DNA of 64,000 nt from Shewanella japonica. Lineage in GTDB: Bacteria > Pseudomonadota > Gammaproteobacteria > Enterobacterales > Shewanellaceae. The translations under genes were made by a program, and so were the position numbers. Positions 19,299-28,647 of the stretch are shown here, in pieces (the stretch's first letter is position 1; the number at the start of each line of letters is the position of its first letter). A model generated the notes under the pieces. The model did not search any database. It had not been told where the DNA came from and worked only from the letters and a program-made list of their open reading frames with translations. The stretch is from positions 2,277,001-2,341,000 of the forward strand of contig NZ_CP020472.1 of assembly GCF_002075795.1 (NCBI RefSeq). Direction: 5' to 3'.

Positions 19299-20396
19299 TT
19301 AATAATCGCCTTTTTTACGAGAGCGAGATGCTGTCTGTACTGAATTGATCATTTTCCCTAAGGCTTTATCTTTAGCGCGTTTTTGCGCTAATGTTGCCCC
19401 GTTTAATGCTTGTTCTCGCATTAGTTTTTGGTAACTAATAAGTCGTCTTTCAGTTAACTCACCTGAAGCAAGCGCGGCTTGAATTGCACAGCCTGGCTCC
19501 GCTTGATGTTGGCAATCTGAAAAACGACACTGCGATGCAAGTTGTGTTATTTCACTGAATGTTTCACTAACGCCTTGCTCACACGCACCTAGCTGTAATT
19601 CACGCATCCCCGGAGTATCGAGTATTAATCCACCACTTTGATCACCTCGAGACATCCATTTAAGTGCTCTTGATGTGGTTGTATGACGACCTTTACTGTC
19701 ATCTTCTCGTATTGCGCTAGTGAGCTGAGTTGAACTTCCCAATAATCCGTTGACTAAGGTTGATTTCCCTACGCCAGAAGATCCTAACAAAGCGATAGTC
19801 TGTCCTTGCTTACAATAATCGAGTAGCGGTAATATTTCGGTTTCATCAAGAGCATTGACTGAATGCACCATCATTAAAGGATTCAATGATTGAACTAACA
19901 GAGTTTTATCTGCCACATCGTCACACTGATCTGCTTTAGTTAATATAACAATAGGCGTGACTTGTGACTCATTGGCCAGCGATAAATATCGTTCAATTCG
20001 ACTTAGATTAAAGTCATTATTTAATGAGCAGACAATGAACAAACTGTCTACATTAGCTGAAATAAGCTGCGACTCAACCTTACTTCCAGGCGCTTTTCGT
20101 TGAAATACTGATTTGCGTTCAAGTAATCGAACAAACTTATGCTGTTGATCACATAACACCCAGTCTCCAACACACAATCTATCAGTGACACTGGCTTGAT
20201 GTGCCGTTTGCGACATTGCCCATTGACCGCTTGTGGTGAGTACGATCATGCCACTACGGTGTTGTTCAATAACTCGGCCAATAATTAGCCTATCATCTGC
20301 GTTGTCATCGCTAATTAATTCCATCTCATCCAGCGATAATTGTTGCTGAAAAAAAGGCTGCCAACCGAGTTGTATTAATGAAGGGGATTCACTCAT
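19299..20396 (-). CDS. rsgA: RsgA-type circularly permuted GTPase
   Basis: 365 residues. N-terminal OB-fold region, then the permuted GTPase order: G4 TKAD (153-156) precedes G1 GSSGVGKST (205-213) and G3 DTPG (about 260). A zinc knuckle follows with C290, C295, H297 and C303. RsgA binds the 30S subunit and helps late maturation. The gene stands alone, away from orn or psd partners that often flank the main rsgA in gammaproteobacteria, so it may be a paralogue; the rest of the genome is needed to decide. Confidence 0.85.
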   Translation of the reverse strand: MSESPSLIQLGWQPFFQQQLSLDEMELISDDNADDRLIIGRVIEQHRSGMIVLTTSGQWAMSQTAHQASVTDRLCVGDWVLCDQQHKFVRLLERKSVFQRKAPGSKVESQLISANVDSLFIVCSLNNDFNLSRIERYLSLANESQVTPIVILTKADQCDDVADKTLLVQSLNPLMMVHSVNALDETEILPLLDYCKQGQTIALLGSSGVGKSTLVNGLLGSSTQLTSAIREDDSKGRHTTTSRALKWMSRGDQSGGLILDTPGMRELQLGACEQGVSETFSEITQLASQCRFSDCQHQAEPGCAIQAALASGELTERRLISYQKLMREQALNGATLAQKRAKDKALGKMINSVQTASRSRKKGDY

Positions 20397-21110
20397 TTAC
20401 TGTCCTAATAAGGCGTCTTATGTGGTGTAACGTTAAGTATAGTCATCAGCTTAACTTTGCTTATTACGTGAGTCATTACTCGTGATAAATAGCATGTTAT
20501 CAGATTACGAATTAACGACTTGTGACTATGGTAGCTAATTTAACTAGCGATACAGGGCGAGCAGCAAAGATACTACACGTTATCAGTACGACGGCTCAAT
20601 TTGTAGCCTAATTGAAGCCTGAAAATGTCAAACTGACGAGTTGATGGTATTTTGCTCAGCAGTGTTAATTAATTGCACTACAATGGCACAAATGTTATTT
20701 AACATGTCATATCCCCACCCAGGATAAAAAACTGAACATGCTTTGTTTTTAGGCAATAAATTCACGCTTAGTATCTTTTAAAACATATCCTTCTAAGCAA
20801 AATCTAAGTTCATAAAAGCTTTAATTACAATATCTTATCTTTATGCTTAGAGCATGGGATATTTTATCGTTGTAATGCTATGATTTTGAAAAAATGATTG
20901 ATTCTGCTTTAACAAATTGAATAAAAATGACTCAAAATAGATATTGCAAATACAAACATCATATGTTTACATAGTGGTTAATTTAACAAGTTTCACAAAT
21001 CTGTAAACAAAATCGTTAGTAATAACAGGTTGCAATTGTGGAATGATTATTAGCTAGTATTTCCTTAATTTATTCAGATGATTAAGGTTGAATTAAAAGG
21101 ACGTCCTTCA
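20397..21110. other. Long AT-rich upstream region of the GH16 gene
   Basis: About 710 bases between the divergent rsgA-like and GH16 genes. The only feature supported is the palindromic operator at 20954-20968. No ORF, RNA gene or repeat was recognised. The promoter of the GH16 gene should lie between about 20930 and 21095. Confidence 0.5.
20954..20968 (+). promoter_or_regulatory. Local-regulon operator, site 1 (GH16)
   Basis: Core AAACAT-CAT-ATGTTT: 6-bp inverted arms with a CAT centre, the same 15 bases as the sites at 37787, 41753 and 45573. Flanks are less symmetrical (TAC before, ACA after). It ends 142 bp before the chosen GH16 start. Confidence 0.8.
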
Positions 21111-22649
21111 ATGAAGTCTATCGTTGCCAAGCCACTATTGGTCAAATCGATGTTTAAAAAAACTGCATTAGTACTTTGTATATCTCAAAGCTTGATGGCT
21201 TGCCAAAATAAAGAAGCTAATGCAGAGGTTGAGTCTGTTGTAAATAGCGCAACAGTAGAACAAGAAACATCTACTCAAATTTTGCCTTTCTCTGATCCAA
21301 CCAATTCAGGTGGTTGGGTGCTTAATACTGAAATCAGTGATGAATTTGATGGCACTGAAATTGACCAAGAAAAGTGGTTTGTCCAAGGGGAAAACGGTGA
21401 TTACTACATTTGGAAAGGTCGAGCACCGTCTCAGTTTGCTCCTCATAATGTGATTGTTGAAGACGGCTTTTTAAAATTACGTAGTCAGTGGGAACCTGAT
21501 TTTGAATTTGCTAATGAAAACTACGCTGACGGCAAAGTTGATGCGAAATATGGTTCATTGGCTAATGGCGATCCTATGCCAATAACAACCGCTGCCATTG
21601 TCAGCAATAAACGCTTTTTAAATGGCTACATGGAAATACGTTCCAAAGCGGTTAACGCTTCAATGACCAGTGCGTTCTGGGCCATTGGTTATCAGTCTGA
21701 GTTAGATATTTATGAACAAATCGGTAATCCGAAAATCATAGGCGATATCAAACCTGATCAATCTAAGTCAACTGTTCATGATTGGAGCCCACCAGCAAAA
21801 CGTCCAACTCGTGTATTCCATCACAAGGAAAATTTACCATATCGCGTTGCTGACGAGTTTCATATTTACGCAGCAGAGTGGGGCGAAGATTACTTAAACT
21901 TATATCTTGATGGAAAATTACTGCAACGCTTTACTCAAAAAGAGCTAGGCGATCGTTGGGTGCTTAATAACCCGCTAGAAATTTGGTTGGATTCTGAAAT
22001 TTTTGCTTGGTTAGGTATGCCTAATAAAGAAGAGCTTCCAGCTGATTTTGAAGTTGACTATATGCGAGTATGGCAAAAGCCTACCCCAGAACTACTCGAC
22101 CGTGCATTCTTCGGATTTGAAGGGCCTATACTGTTTCAAGAAAATAAACGTCCGCTTAAATTGGTACCTGAAAATTCTGAAAATAATCAATATCAAAAGT
22201 TTTGGGATATTGATGCTAACTCAGCAAAATATGCAACCATCACTAAAGAACAGCGAATCACAGGTTTACGCAGCCTTAAAATTGCCGCAGACAAAGATGC
22301 CACAGATGAGCTAATCAAGGTTAGTTCACCTGAAAAAGCAGTGAGATTAGACAAAGGAGATTATCGTTTCTCAATGCGTCTTTGGGTTGATACTAGTAAC
22401 TCTCATAGTGAGTTTAACGTGACTGTTAATAATGCAAATGGTGATGATGCAGGCTTTGTTTTAGCGCCATTCAATCTAAGCGAAATTGACCATGCGCACA
22501 AAGCACAATGGATTACAGTAAGCCAAGATATAAGCCTTAACGCGCCTGTAGCCAATGACGCTAAGTTAACAATCACGGTTGATCCAAGCCAGATTAAAGA
22601 TGCGTCTGCATTATTTTATATCGACGACATTTCAGTCGTTAAACAATAA
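21111..22649 (+). CDS. GH16 galactanase (carrageenase/furcellaranase-like), lipoprotein
   Basis: About 512 residues. AAAGGA at 21096-21101 favours the ATG at 21111 over the upstream ATG at 21078. The lipobox is SLMAC (Cys about residue 31). The GH16 domain (about 70-325) has the beta-bulge active site ExDxxE: E197-L-D199-I-Y-E202. A separate C-terminal beta-sandwich of about 180 residues follows, probably carbohydrate-binding. The bulge motif is shared by kappa-carrageenases, agarases and porphyranases; with sulfatases and an anhydrogalactose pathway nearby, a kappa/beta-carrageenan or furcellaran substrate is most likely. Subfamily placement is not possible by eye. Operator site 1 lies upstream. 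Confidence 0.82.
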   Translation: MKSIVAKPLLVKSMFKKTALVLCISQSLMACQNKEANAEVESVVNSATVEQETSTQILPFSDPTNSGGWVLNTEISDEFDGTEIDQEKWFVQGENGDYYIWKGRAPSQFAPHNVIVEDGFLKLRSQWEPDFEFANENYADGKVDAKYGSLANGDPMPITTAAIVSNKRFLNGYMEIRSKAVNASMTSAFWAIGYQSELDIYEQIGNPKIIGDIKPDQSKSTVHDWSPPAKRPTRVFHHKENLPYRVADEFHIYAAEWGEDYLNLYLDGKLLQRFTQKELGDRWVLNNPLEIWLDSEIFAWLGMPNKEELPADFEVDYMRVWQKPTPELLDRAFFGFEGPILFQENKRPLKLVPENSENNQYQKFWDIDANSAKYATITKEQRITGLRSLKIAADKDATDELIKVSSPEKAVRLDKGDYRFSMRLWVDTSNSHSEFNVTVNNANGDDAGFVLAPFNLSEIDHAHKAQWITVSQDISLNAPVANDAKLTITVDPSQIKDASALFYIDDISVVKQ

Positions 22650-22665
22650 GTTAAGCTAAAAGGAA

Positions 22666-22700
22666 AGCCACATAATGATTTAGTTATGTGGCTAATTTTA
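22666..22700 (+). terminator. Terminator-like hairpin after the GH16 gene
   Basis: Perfect 10-bp arms AGCCACATAA and TTATGTGGCT with an 8-nt loop, followed by AATTTTAA. The T-run is modest, so partial read-through into the sulfatase gene is possible. Confidence 0.75.
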
Positions 22701-22803
22701 ATGGATTTAAACCGCGTTAATAGCAGATGAAAATGTATGTTGGCGCAGTAATATACGAGATTGACTGAAGTCTGATGTATCGAGCGGTCTCAAGAGAGTG
22801 ATT

Positions 22804-24324
22804 ATGATATTTCACAATAAAACGACAGCACTAGCACTTGCATGTGTCACTGCCATGGCATTGAGTGTGTTACCGATACAAGTCAGCGCAAAGGATAGCG
22901 AGAAACAGCCCGACGTGTTGATTTTGATGTTTGATGATATGCGCTTTGATACATTCTCTTATCGTGATGGCCCGGTTAATACCCCTAATATTGATGCATT
23001 AGCGCACGAAGGCATCAGATTCGATAATGCAATGACGAGTACGGGATTATGTTCACCTTCAAGAGCCGCGATGTTTACTGGTCGCTGGGGACATAAAACG
23101 GGGCTTGATGACAACGTTGGCCTGTATCATTCTCGTTTAGACGAACTGCGTGTCGAAGAAGGTGGAGTCATCAGACGTGCCGTTGATGCCGGATATAAAG
23201 TGGGCTATGTTGGCAAATGGCATATTGGCGCACAAGGCCCTGCGTTAAGAGGGGCTGAGTTTGTTTATGGTCATGATAAAGATGTAGAGCGTCATGGTCG
23301 CCAATGGGCGCCTTACGAAACGAAAGAAAATATCGCTAAATTCAAACGTGGTGAACGCGATGCTAATGGTGAAAAGCACGAATATTACCGCACAATGCCA
23401 GGCACTTTTGAGGATACCAAAGCGGGTAAGGAAGTCCGAGAAGGGCAAAAAATGCTTAAAGCAGCGGCTAAAAAAGATGAACCATTTTTTGGCATTATCA
23501 GTTTCGAACAACCTCATCCACCATACCGTGTGCCAGAACCTTACGCGAGTATGTTTGATCCAAAAACCGTAAAACTTCCTAAAAACCATGGTGTTGAACG
23601 CGTTAATAAACCAATGTCTCAAGATGATATTTGGTGGCCTTGGCATGATGTAAGTCATATGACCGATGAAGATTGGCGCAAGTCACGCACCTTTTATTAT
23701 GGCGCGATTGCCATGATAGATCATGCGGTTGGTGAGTTAATTAAAACCGCAAAAGAAGTTGGTATGTATGATGATTTACGCATTATCGTTATTGGCGATC
23801 AAGGCAGTATGTTAGGCGAGCATAACCTATACGATAAAGGCCCATATGCTTATGACGAACTCATGAGAATGCCACTTATTATTCGTGATCCGAATGTCGA
23901 ACCCAAAATCATTGAACGCCAAGTGTCTATGTTAGATATCGCGCCTACGTTGGCTGATTGGATGACATTACCCAATGATGGGGACGTCGATGGTCGTTCA
24001 TTAGTTCCGCTTATGGAACAAGGTGATATCGTTGATAGTAACAAAGCCGATATCGCTTTGTATGCTTACGAATGGTACAACGGCGGCTGGTTTGGTATTC
24101 GGGCGATTAGAACACCAGAGATGAAGTTTGTATGGAACCCTGGGGATAGTCGAGATGAGTTATACGACTTAAAAAACGATCCCTATGAAATGACAAATTC
24201 AATTAACGACCCTAAGTTCAAAAAACAACTGAAACAGATGGTTAAGTATATGCATGATGAGCTTGTGAGAGTCGATGATCCTGCTATCACCAAATTTAAA
24301 CAACATATGAAAGATATGTTGTAA
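22804..24324 (+). CDS. Family S1 sulfatase, secreted (1)
   Basis: About 506 residues with a signal peptide (cleavage near VSA-KD). The formylglycine site is C83-S-P-S-R, followed by AAMFTGRWG, the hallmark of Cys-type S1 sulfatases. N-terminal metal ligands are in MFDDMRFD; further motifs are GKWHIG and the GDQGSMLGEHN segment near residue 335. AAGAGAG before the ATG at 22804 favours it over the GTG at 22798. It needs a formylglycine-generating enzyme, none of which is encoded in this window. The protein differs markedly from the other two sulfatases, suggesting a different sulfate position. Confidence 0.88.
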   Translation: MIFHNKTTALALACVTAMALSVLPIQVSAKDSEKQPDVLILMFDDMRFDTFSYRDGPVNTPNIDALAHEGIRFDNAMTSTGLCSPSRAAMFTGRWGHKTGLDDNVGLYHSRLDELRVEEGGVIRRAVDAGYKVGYVGKWHIGAQGPALRGAEFVYGHDKDVERHGRQWAPYETKENIAKFKRGERDANGEKHEYYRTMPGTFEDTKAGKEVREGQKMLKAAAKKDEPFFGIISFEQPHPPYRVPEPYASMFDPKTVKLPKNHGVERVNKPMSQDDIWWPWHDVSHMTDEDWRKSRTFYYGAIAMIDHAVGELIKTAKEVGMYDDLRIIVIGDQGSMLGEHNLYDKGPYAYDELMRMPLIIRDPNVEPKIIERQVSMLDIAPTLADWMTLPNDGDVDGRSLVPLMEQGDIVDSNKADIALYAYEWYNGGWFGIRAIRTPEMKFVWNPGDSRDELYDLKNDPYEMTNSINDPKFKKQLKQMVKYMHDELVRVDDPAITKFKQHMKDML

Positions 24325-24415
24325 ACAGAATTTACGCTGGTCGGTTTGACATAACAATACTGATCACCGTAAACCTCGGCATTCATTGCCACTAACCCCT
24401 GTTTTAGATTGGAAA

Positions 24416-24449
24416 CAGCTTTTGGCCAATGGCTAAAAGCTGGGTTTTT
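24416..24449 (+). terminator. Terminator-like hairpin after sulfatase 1
   Basis: Arms CAGCTTTTGGCC and GGCTAAAAGCTG (one mismatch) with an AAT loop, followed by GGTTTTTG. It ends about 50 bases before the GH82-like gene. Confidence 0.7.
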
Positions 24450-24500
24450 GCGGCTCCAATGTTGGCAAAGCAGTAAAAATAATTTCAATTAGGAGACATT

Positions 24501-25868
24501 ATGAATAGCGTTATTAATCAAAGCATAGGTAAAACAATTCAGCATTGTTTAATGGGAACTATGTTAACGCTTTCTATTGCATCAATGACTTATAGCACGT
24601 CAACAGAAGCTGCAAGTATTGGTAATCAAGGAAGATATTTCACTAACAAAGTGACTGGAACGTCAGAAACAGTCAATTTATCAGGAAACGCATCGCAGCA
24701 AACGAGTCAGCTGCAGGCTGCAATTAACCGTGCGAGTAATAAAGCAAATGGCGGTGTTGTTAAAGTTATGGGCAACGACATCAAATTAGCTCAAATCGAT
24801 CTTAAAGCGAATGTAAGGTTAGAAATTCAGTCAGGCAAAACCATTAAAATGGCAGATAAAGTGCTATTTAACTTAAACCGTAATGGCCAAGGTCCCCGTG
24901 CGCCGTTAATGCAGAATGTTGAAATAACCTCAACGGGTAGCGGTCGTTTTAATATAGACGTAAATAAAAGTGCCATCTTCTCTAATGCAATTCCAGTAAG
25001 AGTGGGGCATGTCAAAAACTTCGCATTATCAAACTTTAACATCAAAGATAACTATTCTATTTTCCCTTCGTTATTTATGGTGGCAGACAGTGACGCAAGA
25101 ACGGTGGCTAATAACGCAACTTATGGCCGGATCCCCGAAAAAGGCGTAGTAGAAAATATTTCTGCAACCAAAGTGGCAGCAGGCTATGCCTTAATTCAGC
25201 TATTTAGTGGTAAGAAAATGCGTCTTAAAAACTTAGACGCTGAGGGTGGGTTAACGATTAGGTTAGAACCTGGTAGTGGCCGTCCTTCTGATTATTTAAA
25301 TCAGGCTGGGCCAAGAGTGGGTAACATCGCTGATATTAAGATGATTGATATTGAAAACACTGAAGGAATGGCAGCTTTGTTCCTCAAACCTCATCAGAAG
25401 ATATGTTCAGACATTACCGGCTCAAACATTCGCGGCGTGAATAGTGCTTTTACTATTATGAGCAATTCCAGCGACTCTAATACATTCAGTCGTGGTTATT
25501 TTGAAAGAACAAAGTTTACTGGGCGTATTTCGTTAACTAAAACCAAAAATACACCACTGGCAGATATTGGAGCCTCTTCACAATATTTTGTTGAACCAAG
25601 TGAAAGTGTTGGCAGAACGAAAATTGCAGATTTTCCAAATGATCCATCAGGACGTCGTTGGCATACCAAGCCAATGGCACCAGTGTTAATAGCTTCGGCG
25701 TTAAATCGCAATACGGTTGGTACCTCTGCTAAAGGTCGTTTTGGGATAGATATTTCAAATGCCAATATTATTAAAACTGGCAACTATGAGCGTTCAACGA
25801 AAGTATTTTATCGTGAAGATGCAATAAAGCTGAACAATAAGCCTGCAACTGCCTGGATTAATAAATAA
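24501..25868 (+). CDS. GH82 (iota-carrageenase)-like right-handed beta-helix protein
   Basis: 455 residues with a signal peptide (end near TEA-AS, residue 37) and AGGAGA before the ATG. The mature protein is a parallel beta-helix. From memory of the Alteromonas fortis iota-carrageenase, it aligns across the active-site region: VRVGHVKNFALSNFNI, ALIQLF, AEGGLTIRLE and ALFLKPHQK. The residues matching Q222, E245 and H281 are present as Q233, E256 and H298, but the position of catalytic D247 is G258 (E-P-G instead of E-T-D). So it may be a divergent GH82 with another base or substrate, or a non-catalytic glycan-binding relative. No operator or strong own promoter was seen. Confidence 0.68.
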   Translation: MNSVINQSIGKTIQHCLMGTMLTLSIASMTYSTSTEAASIGNQGRYFTNKVTGTSETVNLSGNASQQTSQLQAAINRASNKANGGVVKVMGNDIKLAQIDLKANVRLEIQSGKTIKMADKVLFNLNRNGQGPRAPLMQNVEITSTGSGRFNIDVNKSAIFSNAIPVRVGHVKNFALSNFNIKDNYSIFPSLFMVADSDARTVANNATYGRIPEKGVVENISATKVAAGYALIQLFSGKKMRLKNLDAEGGLTIRLEPGSGRPSDYLNQAGPRVGNIADIKMIDIENTEGMAALFLKPHQKICSDITGSNIRGVNSAFTIMSNSSDSNTFSRGYFERTKFTGRISLTKTKNTPLADIGASSQYFVEPSESVGRTKIADFPNDPSGRRWHTKPMAPVLIASALNRNTVGTSAKGRFGIDISNANIIKTGNYERSTKVFYREDAIKLNNKPATAWINK

Positions 25869-25921
25869 TGCTTAATTGCCGTGAAGCAAACCATATATTG
25901 GCTTGTTATTAATACATAACC

Positions 25922-25949
25922 CAGTGCGGTAATTAACTTTACCGCACTG
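25922..25949 (+). terminator. Hairpin after the GH82-like gene
   Basis: Perfect 11-bp arms CAGTGCGGTAA and TTACCGCACTG with a 6-nt loop, but only a short T-rich tail. Possibly an attenuating or mRNA-stabilising hairpin rather than a full stop. Confidence 0.6.
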
Positions 25950-25969
25950 TTGATATTTGATGGGGCTAT

Positions 25970-26917
25970 ATGGATATCACAAACAAGCGAGTTCAGCTAA
26001 GTGCATTCACTGTGGTTTTGCTCATCCTAGTTGCCAGCTTATTTTCAAGTATTGCGGGATACCGATATGCCGTTATTTCTTTAAAGGGAAATCAGTTTAT
26101 TACCGCTGCTGAAGAAGCGCATCATTTAGCTAGTGAATTGCATCTTGGTAATAGCAAAGAAAACAAACGCGCTTTACAGAGTAGATCTTTCGCGAAGTTC
26201 GATGTTAATACATTGCCAAATAATGCCATAAATGAATTTACAACAAGCTGCCAATTATTGGTCGGATTAGACAATAAACTGAACAATTTAAATACGGAAT
26301 TAAATTTTATTGAGTTATTGGGTGAAATAAATTCAATAAAAAACACTCAAGCTAAAAGCTTAGTAATCAACATGGTAGTTGATGAAAGTATTGGTTTTAA
26401 CGAGAGGGTTGCCAAGGGGTTATATGATTTTGTACTAGATAACCCGGATGATGAAATCGCATTCGAAATATTGGAACAAAAATTTTCACATAAAATAACC
26501 TCAGAGCAGCGACAAGCGTTAAGACGTCAATTACATGCAATGACACAGCCTGAATACATTAAGCGTGCTATTCAACTCACTAGTCAAACAGGGGCAATGA
26601 CAGACGCTGAAACACAGTCTTTTAATCTGGAATATCAGCCTTTTTACGACTCTCCCTATGCTGAAGTTAGAGCCGCGGCAATAGAAGTGATTGGGCTTGT
26701 ACAGCGAGAAGATGAGATTGAATTACTTGAACAAGCTTTGTTTGACGTTGATAACGATGTCAGTAATGCAGCCTTAACAGTGATAGGCCAAAGGCAATTG
26801 AATGATCCTCAATTAATTAATGCCTTAACAATGTTACACGCACAAAATGGGCATAGTTTAGCTACCGAGCATCAACAACATATTGAAGCTTTATTGTATG
26901 AGTTTGGTGTCATTTGA
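25970..26917 (+). CDS. Membrane-anchored HEAT-repeat-like protein of unknown function
   Basis: 315 residues. One N-terminal membrane helix (about 12-33, FTVVLLILVASLFSSIAGYR) without a clear cleavage site, then an all-helical domain. The last 110 residues look like HEAT repeats: SPYAEVRAAAIEVIGLV and NDVSNAALTVIGQRQ are successive two-helix units. No catalytic motif is recognised. It lies between the GH82-like protein and sulfatase 2, on the same strand, so a role in the carrageenan locus (assembly or sensing at the membrane) is possible. No known family name can be given. Confidence 0.6.
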   Translation: MDITNKRVQLSAFTVVLLILVASLFSSIAGYRYAVISLKGNQFITAAEEAHHLASELHLGNSKENKRALQSRSFAKFDVNTLPNNAINEFTTSCQLLVGLDNKLNNLNTELNFIELLGEINSIKNTQAKSLVINMVVDESIGFNERVAKGLYDFVLDNPDDEIAFEILEQKFSHKITSEQRQALRRQLHAMTQPEYIKRAIQLTSQTGAMTDAETQSFNLEYQPFYDSPYAEVRAAAIEVIGLVQREDEIELLEQALFDVDNDVSNAALTVIGQRQLNDPQLINALTMLHAQNGHSLATEHQQHIEALLYEFGVI

Positions 26918-27003
26918 ATGAAATAATTATCAGTAATACCTTGTGTCATTACAAAGAAGATTTTAAAAATATTAAATATAAGTAATAACTTAGCGATAGA
27001 GAA

Positions 27004-28572
27004 ATGGATGTTATGAACAATAAACGGATAAATAATATAGTTGAGGCTGTGAGTCATTGGCGTGGTGCGCTAATGGGGGAGTCGTTAACGCGTAATATCA
27101 CAACTAGAAATATGACTGCACTGTTAACAATGGCAATGCTGGCCATTTCTGTATCAGCAGAAGCTGCACCAGCGTTATCGGTTGATGCTAATACTGAAAT
27201 AACGAAGGGTAAACAGCCTAATATTTTATTGATATTAACTGACGATCTTGGGTACAACGATGTCGGCTTTAATGGTTCAAAGGAAATTAAAACGCCTAAT
27301 TTAGATCAACTGGCAGCGAATGGGACATCTTTTTCACAGGCATATGTCGCGCATCCATTTTGTGGCCCAAGTCGAGCAGCACTCATGACTGGTCGATACC
27401 CGCATAAAATAGGTTCTCAATTTAATTTACCGACTAAAGGCTCGTTTGTTGGGGTGCCGTTAGAAGAACAGTTTATTAGTAAACTATTACAAAGTAATGG
27501 CTATAACACCGGGGCTGTTGGAAAGTGGCATCTTGGCGAAGCGCCTGAATTCCATCCAAATGCTCGTGGTTTTGATGACTTTTATGGATTCACAGGAGGC
27601 GGTCACAATTATTTCCCACAACAATTCAAAGCGCAATATGCAGAGCAGTTAAAGCAGGGGAATACGAATATCAATCACTACATTTTACCTCTTGAGCATA
27701 ATGGTAAAGAAGTAGACGAAAACGAATACATTACTGATGCTCTTTCGCGTGAAGCTAGCCGTTTTGTCAAAGACGCCGCTAAGCATGATAAACCTTTCTT
27801 CTTGTATCTTGCTTATAACGCACCGCATGTGCCACTTGAGGCGAAACAATCTGATATGGATCAGTTTCCAACTATCAAAGACCAAAAACGTAAAACCTAT
27901 GCTGGCATGGTGTATGCCGTTGACCGTGGTGTCGGTCAGATTGTTGAAACGCTCGATAAAACTGATCAACTTAATAATACTTTAATCGTTTTTATGAGTG
28001 ATAACGGCGGCAAGTTAAGTAAAGGCGCCAATAACTATCCTTTAAAAGAGGGTAAAGGCAGTGTTTATGAAGGTGGTTACAGAACGCCAATGTTATTCCA
28101 TTGGCCTGACAAGGTGGCATCAGGGCAACGTTTTGAACATCCTGTTTTAGCATTGGATTTGTATCCTACTTTTGCAGCGCTTGCTGGCGCGGACGTCCCG
28201 CAACAGAAACGTTTAGACGGTAAGAACATCTGGCCAGCATTCAGTGCCAATAAAAACCCACATCAAGATGAATTATTTTATGTCCTTCGTCATCGCAAAG
28301 GCTATAGCGATGCGGCAGTGAGACGTAATGAATGGAAAGCTGTTAAACACAGTCAACAACCCTGGAAACTGTTTAACGTCGAAACTGATGCCAACGAAAC
28401 TGAAGATCTCAGTTCAAAGCATCGCAATAAATTGAATGATATGGTTCGTGAGATGGAAAAGTGGAGCTGGGATAATAAACAGCCTTTATGGTTTCACGAA
28501 AACTTTGAAGGAGCGGAATGGCGTCTACATGGCATGCCACGTTTTGACAAAACTTACTCTACTGAAAAGTAA
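27004..28572 (+). CDS. Family S1 sulfatase, secreted (2)
   Basis: 522 residues. The signal peptide is preceded by an unusually long N-terminus (about 35 residues before the hydrophobic core MTALLTMAMLAISVSAEA), so the true start may be downstream, for example at 27013. The formylglycine site is C120-G-P-S-R with AALMTGRYP after it. Metal-site motifs TDDLGYNDVGFNG, GKWHLG and MSDNGG are all in place. The layout resembles the arylsulfatase A-like enzymes found in carrageenan loci. It would remove sulfate from oligosaccharides in the periplasm or at the cell surface. Confidence 0.9.
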   Translation: MDVMNNKRINNIVEAVSHWRGALMGESLTRNITTRNMTALLTMAMLAISVSAEAAPALSVDANTEITKGKQPNILLILTDDLGYNDVGFNGSKEIKTPNLDQLAANGTSFSQAYVAHPFCGPSRAALMTGRYPHKIGSQFNLPTKGSFVGVPLEEQFISKLLQSNGYNTGAVGKWHLGEAPEFHPNARGFDDFYGFTGGGHNYFPQQFKAQYAEQLKQGNTNINHYILPLEHNGKEVDENEYITDALSREASRFVKDAAKHDKPFFLYLAYNAPHVPLEAKQSDMDQFPTIKDQKRKTYAGMVYAVDRGVGQIVETLDKTDQLNNTLIVFMSDNGGKLSKGANNYPLKEGKGSVYEGGYRTPMLFHWPDKVASGQRFEHPVLALDLYPTFAALAGADVPQQKRLDGKNIWPAFSANKNPHQDELFYVLRHRKGYSDAAVRRNEWKAVKHSQQPWKLFNVETDANETEDLSSKHRNKLNDMVREMEKWSWDNKQPLWFHENFEGAEWRLHGMPRFDKTYSTEK

Positions 28573-28647
28573 TCATCACACTTTTCCATTTTTAGTTAAG
28601 TCATCATCGTAAGCCCTTACGGTGATGCATTGCAGCAGGATGTTCAA

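Noticed and set aside
23245..23658. 137-codon minus-strand ORF within sulfatase 1
   Set aside because: It is antisense to a well-supported sulfatase frame and has no ribosome binding site or recognisable motif.
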